Source: Tetrapyrgos nigripes
Lineage: Eukaryota > Basidiomycota > Agaricomycetes > Agaricales > Campanellaceae
DNA: 64,000 nt
Direction: 5' to 3'
Assembly (NCBI GenBank): GCA_013368315.1
Contig: JAACJM010000035.1
Span: 124,001-188,000, forward strand
The notes beneath the pieces were generated by a model that was given only the letters and a program-made list of their open reading frames with translations, did no database searches and had not been told where the DNA came from. Position numbers and translations under genes: made by a program. This document shows, in pieces, positions 32,045 through 43,494 of this stretch (the first letter of the stretch is position 1; the number at the start of each line of letters is the position of its first letter).

Positions 32045-33698
32045 TTACATCTGGCCGATGGTATTTCCTGCTTTAGGAGTACCTTCAAAGTTCGCTGCAT
32101 TGCCACCATTGTTCATATTCGCTCCTCCATGGCCTCCTGGATTTCCTCCGCCTCTTCCACAACCTCTCCCATGCCAATTCTTCCCTCTACAACCATTTCC
32201 TCCCCCATTCGGCTTTTGTTTAGGGGTTGGGCAATCCCGAGACAAATGTCCGAATCCCTTGCAGTTATAACACTGCGTTTCCATCGAGACACCTGATCTA
32301 CCTGCCGTGGAAGTACTGGGACCTCCAGGAGTACTTGAGGCCTGAAGTGCGACGTTTTTTGGGTCTTTGGCAGGATCGGAAGTCTTGCTAGACGACAGGG
32401 ACTTTTCGGTTGATGATGTCGACCAGCTTGGGAGTTCGGGGTGAAGGAATAGGTAGCGGGAGCATAAGAGATCAATAATCTCTTGAGTAGAGAGTTCGCG
32501 AGTGCTGTTGGAATTGATTTCATAGTATCATTCATTTGGCCAATGTATGTTTTGTACATCAAAGGAATAGAAGTTAATACATGATTTTTCCTCTCTTGAT
32601 CAGAGATGATTCCACCCGCATCTCCAATACGACGAATGATATCTTCATCTTCCTCCAACCACTTGTGCAAATTGACTTTGGAAATCTGTTCATCCAGATC
32701 TTGATCAACCCCGCAGCGTCTAACGCGTTAGCCACTTGATAGCGGCTAATAGGACGCATCCAGATGTCCAGGCACATATGACTACTGTGCAGCGCCCATC
32801 GCATGATGTCACTTGGTAGTTTGCCTACCAGTAAAGCCCGAGTTTGGTGTTCCAGCATTTGGTACGACCTAAATGCATGCATATTCGCTTCGTAATCAGG
32901 GTCGTTGGGTAACGGCTCCATAGGACAGTAATTCGCGTATTGAGGATCAAGAACACTATCCACGCCACTGGCTTTGGCGGCTATCTCAACCCTTTGCCTA
33001 AACTCGGTGAAGTTCATCTCACCCTTGAGCATCGGCACACTCAACCAGAAATCAACCTTCTGTCCAATTCCAAATGTTTGGTCAGGCACGCGAGGGGGTA
33101 CAAATCCGTTTAGGGGATGTGCGTGCTGAACGACGACGTTCCAGGGGTGAACACCAATGAGTTGATTCGGATTAGGAGGAGGGATAGGAGGTTGCATCGG
33201 CATAGGCTGATAAGTGGGAATATATTGGCTGGGTGGAGCAGCTGGCATTCGAGGAATTTACTGCTATTGAGTAGGTACTTGCTGTGGCTGTGGCACAGGC
33301 ACTGGGTGAGGAATGGGCTGAGGAATAGGCTGGGGAATGGGCTGTGGGATAGGCTGGTGTTGCGGTGTTGCAGTAGGCGAACCCACTTGAGATGGAGCTC
33401 GGGTAGGATACCCATGTGGTGGTGTGCTCTGACCACGCATAGTGTTGGGCTGATACGAACTACAAGGAGTTGCACCACCCAATAAATTACCTGAAGCAGT
33501 TCTTGGGATACCACTATACAAGTCTTCATCTCCATTACTATTGGGGGATGGTGAAGAAACAGAGGGGGTAGGAGGGTGTGAGACATCTGGATTAGGAGTG
33601 GGATACGAAAATATGTTTCCTAATCCAGTGAAAACACCTTGGCCAACCGTTGGGGAATGGCAACACGGAGGAGAGTCGGTGGGACTAGTAGAAGTCAT
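32045..33698 (-). pseudogene. gag: Gag of copia element 2 (stops and frameshift)
   Basis: The start (33264-33698) is Pro/Gln-rich with PIPQ repeats. It is stopped by TAG (33264-33266) and TAA (33258-33260), two codons apart in a glutamine-rich run. The core (32574-33248) has FWLSVPMLKGEMNFTEFRQR and LEHQTRALLVGKLPSDIMRW. A frameshift near 32680 moves the rest to another frame (NLHKWLEEDEDIIRRIGDAG, HVLTSIPLMYKTYIGQMND). It ends with one CCHC knuckle, CYNCKGFGHLSRDC, and a glycine-rich tail. Confidence 0.75.
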
Positions 33699-33745
33699 AA
33701 TTATAGCGGTACGTCGCTAGGGTAGCAGAGCGGGGCCCAATAACC

Positions 33746-34047
33746 TGTAGGACCTGATCTCTTCCGTATCTACACGAACAGATACAGCTCAGCGAGAAGG
33801 AAGAGTTAACGCTAAATATATTCATACCTATACTAACAGATACAGCTATAGGTATACATGAGCAATAGAAATACTTGTAAGACATAAGTACTAACCTCAG
33901 CGAGAAGGAAGAGTTAACGCTTTCAATATATATAGTATGGAGACAAATAAGTAAACCAAGTGACCATAAGTGGGCAGTACACGGACGAGATCCGGGTTGC
34001 CACACGAGGGAACGAAAAAGGAAAGAAATGAAATACCAAATCCTACA
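33746..34047 (-). repeat. 5' LTR of copia element 2
   Basis: 302 bp, TGTAGGACC to TCCTACA, followed by the CTCAT target copy at 34048-34052. GGTTATTGGGCCC lies just inside, similar to the matching site of copia element 1, and may be the primer-binding site. Confidence 0.92.
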
Positions 34048-34803
34048 CTCATCGCAGCCAAATACCCAACCCCCGCAACCGCTGCCTGGCCCTCAGGATA
34101 GTGATGTCATGACGTCATCAGAAACTACCAAGACACCACTTGCAGCGGCAACGGTACGCATCCCATATCTACATGTCGGAAATGGATTGATTTAGTTCTT
34201 CAGGCTCCTCCCACTGCCACTCACAGTCAAAGCTTAGCCCAAGCTTTGAGAACTTCCAAAAAGACTAGCGAGTTGACACTGAAGAAGCCTCAGCTGTACA
34301 AACACAGCACGATCACTAGTGCTCTCAAGACCTTGTTTGCTGGGGACGCTTCCCCTGGTATTGTTTATCAGGACCTGTTCGTCTCTACGTTGCCGGATAA
34401 TGATGAGAAGGAGATCCCCAAGGCGATGCTAGCTATGGTAGCCTCTGTGGTAAGCACTTCATACTTCCATTTCACTATGACTGTCCTAACTTTCCTGGTA
34501 ACGCACTAGGTCCATTTCTGTCTCGGCGAGTGGGCAAGCGGCTCGCATGTATCACAGCAGTTCAAGGCAAACACTCTACGGCCTGAGTACACCAAAAATT
34601 CTGAGCTGCTAGATAAGATTGCCGCTGGGGATCCTCGCAAGTATCATCGTCTTATGGCAGACCTGTACTGCATTGCATCGTAAGTTTTCATTCTCATAGT
34701 CGTCGGTGCGGCTGTTGATCGCATGTACAGTGGTAATGATACCAATGGGGATAGCTCGGATGACGGTGTACCGGACATTGATCTGAATGAGTTGGTTGGT
34801 TAG

Positions 34804-35269
34804 CATGCCCGGCGGTCTAGTATCCGTGATGTAAAGTATAGTGTTTCTTGTTGCTCATATTTCTTGTAGCCCGTATTTCTTGTAGCCCGTCTTTCTTGTA
34901 GCCATAGCCTAGTCAAATGAATGCTATTTCTGCTTCATAACGAGAATAAATTGTGTGAAATTACTACAACAAAAGGAATGGTTGATGCATAGTCGTGTAT
35001 AAAATATGCATAATTTTGCATAAGTTATGCATCTCATCAAGGGACTTGCATGAGGAGCATAAATTGACCCATTATACATCTTCATTCACTTTTAAGACGT
35101 CTTTTGCATCTTTCATCCACCTTCTGCATGAAATTGTCCTTGAGCATTTTCCTGATGTTTGTAATGATCAACTCCTCCTCCTCCTCACTCCTTACTCACA
35201 TTCTCCGCTATCCTCAGTGCATTAGACACTCCTCACTCCTTAGACACTTCCCTGTTTCTCTTTCCCTGT
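34804..35269. other. Non-coding end of the transposon nest
   Basis: Contains CTTGTAGCCCGT-type short repeats (34860-34905) and AT-rich TATGCATAA-type sequence (34985-35035). No gene. Confidence 0.4.
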
Positions 35270-35398
35270 CTTACTACTCCTTTAGTATTAAGTATAAATA
35301 CTTGTACATTTCGTAGTATTCTACAGTCTAATCAACTCTTCATTTCCATCTCAAAGTCGTCTTCTAAGTCTTACTAAGGGTTGGCCAGCACCCTTACA
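35270..35398 (+). mobile_element. LTR tail (gypsy-like), right edge of the nest
   Basis: TATA-like AAGTATAAATAC (about 35287-35300) is followed by CAGTCTAATCAACTCTT and AAGGGTTGGCCAGCACCC ending TTACA. It matches 2300-2391. Immediately after it, module 2 sequence resumes. Confidence 0.5.
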
Positions 35399-35401
35399 AT
35401 G

Positions 35402-36490
35402 TTACTCAACTTGTGTTGGGTTCTTGCAGGCCTCTATTCTCGAATTGTCTTTCGTGTGAGTACGACGTGATGGCAGAGCCCAAAGGAAGCTTGCCCTCAA
35501 GTAGTGATGATGTCGACGACATATGCACTCTGCACCCTGTCTTTGACCTCAACTCGAACTGACCAGAAGTACATAGCGCTTTTGGTGGGCTATTTCCATT
35601 CTTATTATGTTATGGGACCTCTTTTGGACCCCTTTCAGAACTATCATCAAAAGTTCTTATTATTCTCTTGGTCCTCTCTGATGACGACTGTGACCCACGT
35701 CTCAAACTTCGAAAACCACTGTGGCGTACACTTCCACGACTGCTCTGCGTCTTGAGTTCAAAACCTTTCTTAACTCTGCTCTGAGTCGCGACTATTTCGG
35801 TTACATGTGACTCCTCCTTCTTTGCTTTTTCATGACACAAGATATAGAGGACCGTGCGTCTATATATCCTCACTCTCCCTCTCGTTGTTCGAAGTAAATT
35901 TACCAGAGATAGCCATCTCACCATAGCAATCTGCTGAGCTTTCAGACTGCAAGAGGATAAATCCGTCAGCGCTCTTTGTGGTGGTTTAGGTGACTTTCTT
36001 CAGAGTGTGTTGCCTGTATCTGGGTTTATTGATGTCTTTTTGCTTTCTCCTTCTTTATTTTTACAGCTCTCGCTTTCTCCACAACCCCATTACCTGAAGT
36101 CTCGCATAAATCACATTATTTCTCCCTTGCCTTCAAGTTTTATTTGACGATTTCCCTTTCTTGTCTTTATCATCAAGGACTGACCATTCGTCTGACGACG
36201 ACCCATCTTTGAACCAACCTTAAACATACGACCTCTACTCACACCTCGCCCTCCAAGCAGTGGACCCAAAAAGATGTATGAGAAAGTAATAAGGATTTTG
36301 GATGGGGCTGAGGAGGCAAGCTGTTCAGTATTTGAGAGAAGAGAAGGAAGACAGGACTCGGTTGAAATCACGCCAATCACTTGTCAATTTCAGTGCAATG
36401 ATGAAAGGCTGGCGAACTCACTTTGGTGGGGTGGCGCAACACTTAAGCTTCATGTCCGACCCCCAAACTATGATTCCCAGGGGGTAATTC
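35402..36490 (+). pseudogene. Unassigned coding-like block, copy 2
   Basis: Corresponds to 12352-13440 in module 1. ATG at 35470 (MAEPKGSLPSSSDD), then diverged intermediate parts, then MYEKVIRILDGAEEASC from 36274. A small indel shifts the frame, and the end continues in another frame as SRQSLVNFSAMMKGWRTHFG. The CAA codon that is TAA in copy 1 is kept here. Function unknown. Confidence 0.35.
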
Positions 36491-36614
36491 TTTGTTCTCA
36501 CCTGATGGACATGTCTGAAACAGAGGCAGTAATGACTACTGTCTTTGTACTATTCGCTACATACTATGTTCTACTATGGACCAAGCTTTCAGTGAATGAA
36601 TCATTTTTTGCAAT

Positions 36615-38715
36615 CTATCGCCTTACTCTCCTGGTCCTTCTCTTCATCTCCTTCTCATCCTCTGCATCGGATTCATCCTTCCCCCACTTAAAATGAAGCA
36701 GATGAAACGCCCGATCGAGCTCTGTTGCAGGTCTAATCTGAACTCTCAGCTGTGTGTGATTAATGGTGGCTGTTGCAGAGGTCTGACTGTACAGATCCTT
36801 CCTTGAGTGAAGGTCGGCCCAGATACCATCAGTACTTTTGCCTTTGAAAGTAACGTAGGTCCATGGCACTGATTGGTGACATCCAACAGCAACGTAAAAA
36901 GTGGCCCCCCCCCTGCTCAGTCATCTCCCCCTTGACCCTTCTTTCCGTTTCCGAACACTCCTCCTCCTTCTCCTCTGAAGATGAAAGCCATCTGGTGTAC
37001 TTCAATACAAGAAAATCTGAGTGAGGTACAGTAACAGATGTAAATCTGTCAGACCAGTTCTCCAAACTATTGAGCGTTCCTTGAAGCTCATATGATCCGA
37101 ATTTCAATGGCACTGAGAGGCACAGATCAGGACCCACTGTCGTAGCTACGCCCTCGCTTCGAGAATCGTCTGGAGAGAAATAATCGACCTCAAAACCCGT
37201 CTTTTCGTCCCCTCGCATCTCAAGACAAGCCGAGACAAAACAACTGTTCGGCAAGAGTCCCAGCATATAATCTGCACACGGAGCACCATCCACAATGGAA
37301 TCAACACCTTTGTCCCCAATCAAGAAATACTCCCACCCGGCACCCTCCCAATGCCTATGTCCGACAAAGTCAAGTGTAAAGGCCTTGCTTTTGGATGGAT
37401 ATTCGTAGATCAAATTAATGTCTTGCAACAAAGAGTTTTCGAACTCAACCGAGAATTCAGTGGAGAATTCTGCCCCCGGTGGGGGTCGAGAGCAAACAAA
37501 GTGCCGTGCACTAGGGAGAAGGGACACGACGTTCTTGACAGCAGTGTGATGTATGGCACTGCTCTTCAGAAATGGTTTCTCTCTGACAGTGAGCTCCCGC
37601 ACATCATCGAGAGGGGGGGGTGCAGGTCGCAAGACTGCTTCTTCTGGATTATACCGGACGTAATAACCACCAGTTGTCCTCTGGAGATATATAGACACGT
37701 AACTGCGATCATTTGTTTGACAGCTTAGAGATGCAAGGAAGACATCGGAACCACACGGTTTGAGAGGAAGATGGATATGAAGACCATTGTTATTAAACGA
37801 ATATGATGATGGACTGTTGCCGAGAGTGGAACCAGTTTTAGATGCGCAAACCCGACCAGAATATCTGAATTCGTATGGAGATCTGGCTAGTAGTCCCCGG
37901 TTTTCCTCCCGGCTCCCAGAAATCCAAGCAAAAATACTCCGATCATCTGAAACCCGGATAATTTCCTGCTGTAGTCGCATGAATGCCTTTTCGCCACCTT
38001 CCCCGTATATCGGCGACACGCTGACACCGAAAATTCCCATCAAGCAATAAGCTTCGTCTTCTGGCCTCGTCGTCTGCCGATGCGCCGCCCATGACATCTT
38101 CTGAGCTACACCATACTCGTCGATAGAACGGCCCTCCAAGACATCGATCGGGATGGTAGTGACGACTGAGATGAGATCCCGCAAGCTCCACCGCGTCCCA
38201 ATCTTCGTCCAATCTCTATCAAAGAACGAAATGAGCCCGGGCGCCAGTAGCTCCTGCAACGTCCAACCTCTCGTGAACCATTTACTTTTCTTGAAGTCAG
38301 ACTCGGGGTTTTTAGGATGAAGCTTTCCAGAAACATCGAAGAGGTAGACGTAGCAAACTACGGCGTTCGCGTAGTACTGGTACATGGAATTAATGGCCTC
38401 TGAAAGCTCAGCGCTGCTTTCCTTGTTGATGCAGCACGAGTCAATCCAGATCCAATCAAAAGCGCTATTCCGGGCACGGACACAGGCTTGGACGACTTTC
38501 GTGTAGCCCTTCTTCAGTTGCGTAGGAGGGAGGTGGGCGCGAATGTCATCGAAGGTGACCGGCCGCTCATTGCAGGCAGCGGCAAGGGTAGCAATGTTCT
38601 GGATGTCCTGGAAAGTGACCTCTTCTGCCTCCCAGGTATGAGACAGAATGGCGTAGAGCGGGATTTCGGTAAGGAATTCCTGGACTCTGAGGGTTTTCGT
38701 GTTTAGGAGACGCAT
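36615..38715 (-). pseudogene. HET-domain protein, copy 2 (C-terminal frameshift)
   Basis: An open frame of 628 residues from the ATG at 38715 keeps the whole HET domain (LSHTW, WIDSCCINKE, RGWTLQELLAP) and the DUF8212-like segment. Near 36905 a G tract of 9 (minus strand) replaces the 7 of HET1. The frame is lost and the protein ends after a short unrelated tail. The true C-terminus (MPWTYVTFKGKST and on) lies in the next frame, 36615-36869. If the shortened protein is made it would still have the signalling domain. Confidence 0.75.
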
Positions 38716-39359
38716 GAAGTGTTAAGAGTTATATTGATAGACTGTAAAGCATGGTTGATAGTCAAGGTCAGATTATGAGCCCGGGATGAGGATAAGGGCA
38801 GGCTTACAATGGAAAGGAAGGAAAAGAAGAAGATCCTTGAGTGTCGTTACCTGTGAGGCCACTTTAAACTGGGATGAACACCTGTGAGACATGCCGTATC
38901 ATTAGTGAAGGATGTTATGGAAGGTTTGATGGCTCCGAAAAGCGGTTTCCGTTCCTTCTAGTCACAGCCTTTAGAGCCTTCCAACTTGCATGATTGGAAG
39001 AAGATGATACAGCTGAATAGAATAGTGCACAAGCTGTTGAGGCTGTAAACAGCCTGACGGAAACCTGTGATGGAACTACAGCATTTTCCTATCTATCTTC
39101 GAATTACTCTTACTTGCAATTGATTAGATTACATCTTCTATCAAATTCTCCTTAATTCTTTTGACTGATACTCGTTGAGAGATGATGCACTGACGTTAAC
39201 TAATGTACGGTCTGTATGTACTGCATTTTCACATATTTGCTTGAAGTGTAATCATATACACCGATTGGCGGCGCTGGTCTGCAACTGCAAGAAATATCAT
39301 TTGTACAAAGCCGTGCTGTACAAGTCTTTATAAACTCCGAAGACCTCGAGCTCCAGCTG
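38716..39359. promoter_or_regulatory. HET2 upstream region
   Basis: Same conserved upstream block as the other HET copies, up to about 39180. Then about 180 bp of unrelated AT-rich sequence up to the start of kinase copy C homology. Confidence 0.4.
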
Positions 39360-41848
39360 GACATGATGTTGCCCGGAAGCCCAGACAGGGGCTAGACGCG
39401 GCCTGGAAATCTTCCCAGGATAGCTCCTCGCGCTCGTCATCGTCCACGTCGCCGCCGTGCACTGCAGTGTCTCTAGTCTCCGTTGACTCTTCCACGACTC
39501 ACTCAACAACCAATCCCTCTTCTCATGCTCTTCAAACCCACACACCTACACCTCACGACGAAAACGACGAATCCCCATCTACCTACTACTCCGACCCAAC
39601 CGTCTTTCCCCCCAACTCCATGGCAGAAGGCTACTTTGACGCGTTTTTTCGGGTAGAGAAGAAGTTGGGTATGGGGGCGAATGGGAGTGTGCTTTTGTGT
39701 CAGCATGTTTTGGTGAGTGACGAGTCCTTCTCCTCCTTCAGAGTCCGAGTCCTATATACCTTTGTACCTTTCTATCTATTCTTTCCTACCTTACTCGTAC
39801 ATGGATAACTCATCTCATGTTCTCTACAGGACAACAATCCTCTAGGTCGCTTCGCCGTCAAAAAGATCGCAGTCGGTCAATCCCATGCCTATGTCTTACA
39901 AACTTTAAGAGAGGTAAAACTCTTGGAAAGGTTGCATCATCTGAATATTGTTGCGTATCAGTGAGTGTCTGTGCCTTCGTTTCTCGTCTTCATTTCTCGT
40001 CTGCGTCTTTTTCCTCTATTCTATTCCCAAATTTCTTTCTTTTATTCCAAACCCTCATGTTAATGCTCACACTAACGCTAATCCTATCTACCTAGCCACT
40101 CCTGGCTCGAACCCACCCAATTCTCCCCATTCGGTCCACGTGTACCCACATTACACGTATTGATGCCATGGGCTGAGGGGGGGGGGGGGGGGTCAAACGC
40201 GCGTTTCACCTTTCTTTTGATTGAGATTTTTATTTTATTTTTCGAGATTTTTTATCTGTTTACTGACGTGCAACACACACACGCACTCTCTCTGTCCTTG
40301 AAGCTCCTGAATCCCTCCCTTCATACACGTCTTACGCCAACGGACTCGGACCCAGATCCACCGGTACTCCCACTGGTTTCAACCTACCCCACCCCCACCC
40401 CTCGCTCCCCTAACAAAAGCAGACATGCGGTCCCTAGGCGTGATCCTCCACAAGATGTTGTTTTTTTAGGTTGCCTTGGAGGTATATGATGTTGATGATG
40501 CTGGTGTTGATATTGGTGGGGAAGGAGAAGACGACGTACACTGGGACGGACACGGACACGGGAATGGGGCGAAGAAGACAAACCTAAACCCAAACCTAAA
40601 CCCAAACCTAAACCCAGCCCCACCTCCAATACATCTCATACCCCCAATCCCCCCCCCGAGACCTCTCCGAACGAACCAAATCCACCCTACTAGAAGAAGA
40701 AGTCGTGAGTTATAGCGGGTTTAGAGCTACGAAGGGGATGAGGGGGTTGGTTAGGGGTATTTCTGGGTCTTCGAGGTCTCCGGCCTCACTCAGACTTGGA
40801 CTCGGGCTTTGGGCTGGATGAGGCTGGGGACGCAGATGGGAAGCATGAATACGATGCCAGTGGGCAACAAGATGCCGATACCGCAGAGGTTTATCTAGCA
40901 CTACTAGAAAACCTCATTATTCCCCGACCTGAGGATAGATGGGGGGTTGTTAGGGATATGGATGTGCGGCAGCGGCAGGGTAGTTTGGGGAATCGGGATC
41001 AGAGGGGAAGTGGGTTTGGGGTAAGAGAGACAGATGCAGGTGTAGGTGAAGCGACCTTACGTGGATGTGGACGAAAGATGGAGACGGGGATGGGGATGGG
41101 GATGGGGCGGTATGCTAATGGGGTTGGGGTTGGGTCCGTTGGGAATGGGTATAATGGGTATGCCAATCTTGTTAATGGGGACGTGGCTACTGCTGCTTCT
41201 GTTGGTGCTGTTGGTGTTGGCGTTGGTGGTGGCCGTGGTCTTGGTCTTGGTCTTGGTGGTCGTTATCGACATCGACATCGTCAGAATACAAACGAAGCAT
41301 CATTAGCCTCCCCTTCTTTTTCCGAGGCCTCGGCTTCATCCGATTCTACGTCTACGTCGACAGCGACAGCGACAGCAGGAACCCTTGTCCCATTGTATAA
41401 AGGGTTCAGGGTTGAAAACGTTTTACCTGAGCCTGCGTGGGACCGTTCGGAATGAACTATAGCCAGACCTGGGATGGTTAGAGCTAAATCTCAGCCTCCT
41501 CCTTCGTCTTCGTCTGCAGGATTTGGTGTTGGGGATGGCGTTGGCGTTGGTGTTGATGCTGGAAATAACGTTGGCGTTGGCATTCAATGGGATGGTGTTA
41601 GGGATGGGGATGGATTTGCCACTGGAGTAGAGGTGAACGAGAACGAAACTAGTAGGATTGCGGAAGTGGTCGACACCGACGATGAGGGAATTGGGATTGG
41701 GGATGGGGATGAGGGGAGAGAGAGTGAGAAAACCGAAACCGAAACTGTTGGGGCTGAGAACGACCAAGACCGAGATAGTGAGGAGGCGTATCATGATGCG
41801 AGGGATAGGGATAGGCACATAGGCATAGTGGTGGTTAACGAGAGTTGA
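39360..41848 (+). pseudogene. Iks1-like protein kinase, copy C (internal deletion)
   Basis: Start ATG and N-terminal exon are damaged. Kept parts are YFDAFFRVEKKLGMGANGSV (about 39630-39690), an intron, GRFAVKKIAVGQSHAYV and LREVKLLERLHH, then WAEGG. A run of 16 G follows (about 40177-40192), and the rest of the catalytic domain, including catalytic loop and DFG, is missing. It resumes at MRSLGVILHKMLFF (about 40420-40470; W of the motif replaced by R). It keeps a long C-terminal region shared with copy D: HEYDASGQQD, VYLALLENLIIPRPEDRWG, then Gly/Asn-rich repeats and VPLYKGFRVENVLPE. The membrane tail seen in copy D is absent. Confidence 0.65.
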
Positions 41849-42529
41849 AAGGGGAGAGAATCCGACCTACACATGTAAGTGAGCTGGAACGGATCAGACC
41901 TTTTCAGCCAACTCACTTTACATACTTCTCTGTCGTTCTAAAGTGCGTCCAAGGTGGAGTGTAAGTGGGGTACCCTGCTTCCACAAGTCTGTTGGAAGTA
42001 CCAATATCACTAGTCGTCACGCCCACCGTCACATCCCTGCTTCCAAAAATTGATTTCTTTCAAGAGAGCGCTCGACAGCAGCTGGAGCTTTGATTCTTTA
42101 ATCATAGTAATCATGTTTCTAAACTCTCAGCCTGAGGCAGCCTGTGTAAATGCTGATCATTTCTGATCATGCCTACAAATGATTGAAGTATTCAAGTTGC
42201 GTTTCTCGATGAACGAATGATCATCGAGAAATACATCTGCATCTGAATCAGAATTCTGTTCCGGAGGCGTTAGTACCGGAGTCAGCAAAGCTTCGTCCTG
42301 ACGGTCGAGAAATTAAAGCTCAAGCATTCCTTGTAGGCGTCATGAGTACTTCAATCTCCTCCCATGCATATCGGGCCCCGAAAGTATCGAACCTAAGACT
42401 TCAGTTAATAGCGGCGAGCGCCAGCGCCAGCGCTCTGATCAATTAATGATTCTTAGCGCGTTGCGAGTGCGCACGCAGTCCCCGACTCTCCCGCCCCTTT
42501 ATTCAGTCGCATTTTCATGTCAATATATA
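41849..42529. other. No gene seen
   Basis: Unique sequence between kinase copy C and the helicase fragment. No frames of note. Confidence 0.4.
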
Positions 42530-42863
42530 CAATACGTGTAATCCTTGAACCAACGCTGCTGCGGAGCTGGTAGGAGCCAGGAAACGTATTCTGTGTCCCA
42601 TATCGTAATGTGTCATCACTTCTTTTACAGCATTCATGACATGAGTTTTCCCAGTACCTCCAGGTCCAGTAAGTAAGAAGAAGTCTCAATGGATCACCGG
42701 TATAATTCCTCAAAAGATATTGATTAACCCACAAATTGACAATAATATGGTAAGCAATCCTCTGCTTCTCGTTGAGCATATTCTTTGTTTCCACAAATGA
42801 GATAACGTCCACCGTACTTTTATACTGACATCGGTGCCCTAGCTGGTTCACTATTTTAGACAT
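42530..42863 (-). pseudogene. PIF1-like helicase fragment (Helitron type)
   Basis: One frame starts MSKIVNQLGH and reaches LNEKQRIAYHII and GDPLRLLLT. The continuation is in another frame as TGPGGTGKTHVMNAVKEVM (Walker A GPGGTGKT), then GHRIRFLAPTSSAAALVQG. The frames are separated by an apparent 4-bp TACT duplication near 42670. This is the ATP-binding part of the PIF1-like helicase coded by Helitron transposons. The rest of the helicase and the Rep domain are absent. Confidence 0.7.
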
Positions 42864-43475
42864 GTTAATGCTGGAAAGACAACCAGGAAATAACTCCGAG
42901 CCTCGAATACGTTTGTCATGTCTCGTAACATCACCATACTTTGCAGGAGAGAGTCATTCATCTATAAGGCGCTATTCTGACTCTCTTTCTCTTCTCCCTC
43001 CTATGCCCTCGCTTCTCCTCTTATATCCCTGCCTATATGCTCTTTCCTCTCTCTCCTAAATATCCGGCCCTATCTCCCTCATTCTACAGCAAGTCAAAAT
43101 ATGAACTTACCTTCGCAGTTATCCATCGACAGTAGAGCCAAAGCGGGATGCACGGGCAAACGCTAGAAAGATGATGGTGGGGAAGAGAAAGCAACAACAG
43201 TATTGTAATGCAGCTGCGAGTGAGTCAACTATCAATCCGGTCCGAAAAGTTACCAAGAGTCAATGTTGAGGCGTGAGTAAACGTCAGACTTACTAATCCA
43301 ATTTGCGTCTCACTTTTCGAGATGAAATGGTATGATTAGCGTAACGGTACTCAAACGGTACTTAAAATAAATTCGAACTTTTTGGTCACAAAACTATCTA
43401 AAATATGCATAGAAAATCGATTAAAAAAAGAAGCAATCAACGAGTGCTGAAAAATTGCGCCGTTTGGGATGTGGA
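42864..43475. other. No gene seen
   Basis: Includes a C/T-rich stretch (42970-43070). Nothing recognised. Confidence 0.4.
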
Positions 43476-43494
43476 GAAGCGAAAAACAACAGAA

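Larger units (their letters stand above)
28730..34047 (-). mobile_element. Ty1/copia-type LTR retrotransposon 2 (non-autonomous)
   Basis: Two 302-bp LTRs (28730-29031 and 33746-34047) have ends TGTAGGA...TCCTACA and are flanked by a perfect 5-bp target duplication, CTCAT (28725-28729 and 34048-34052). On the minus strand it has gag with a zinc knuckle, then a 1.1-kb hairpin-rich region, then RT and RNase H. Protease and integrase are absent. A purine-rich AAGGGGAG lies beside the 3' LTR. Gag and pol both carry stops or frameshifts. Confidence 0.92.
28007..34803 (+). pseudogene. DUF6532-like gene, interrupted by copia element 2
   Basis: Seven exons can be joined with consistent phase: 28007-28057, 28132-28416, 28470-28634, 28687-28729 plus 34053-34153 (exon 4, split by the copia element), 34204-34449, 34510-34679 and 34731-34803. 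The spliced length is 1134 nt. Recognisable segments are LEKAALNAIALFLFDTAYPD, QKYKKNLEDY, SAYPLTGADNEDVP, KKCHYIYPQG and, near the end, AMLAMVASV followed by VHFCLGEW and YHRLMADLY. Two TGA codons (28494-28496 and 28506-28508) lie in exon 3 where the family has basic residues. Removing the element and one target copy restores the frame exactly. Function of the family is unknown; it is strongly expanded in mushrooms. Confidence 0.65.
26457..35401. mobile_element. Nested transposon insertion in module 2 (about 8.9 kb)
   Basis: In module 1, ATCCAAGGGGATCTTT is followed directly by ACTCAACTTGTGTTGGG. In module 2 these two pieces are at about 26441-26456 and 35402-35418, so everything between them was inserted. 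It holds a Plavaka-like transposase fragment, a DUF6532-like gene, a copia element inside that gene, and an LTR tail at the right edge. Short TTTATGCAT-rich sequences occur near both ends (about 26525-26550 and 34985-35070) and could be diverged terminal repeats of the outer element. Confidence 0.6.

Noticed and set aside
40578..40620. CCTAAACCCAAACCTAAACC repeats resembling telomere sequence
   Set aside because: The period is 12 and the run codes for Asn-Pro-Asn-Leu repeats within the kinase C-terminal region, where copy D has related coding sequence. There is no long telomeric array.
41057..41306. Gly- and Leu-rich or Pro/Asn-rich frames on both strands
   Set aside because: Low-complexity repeats of kinase copy C; only the frame with VYLALLENLI fits the family.
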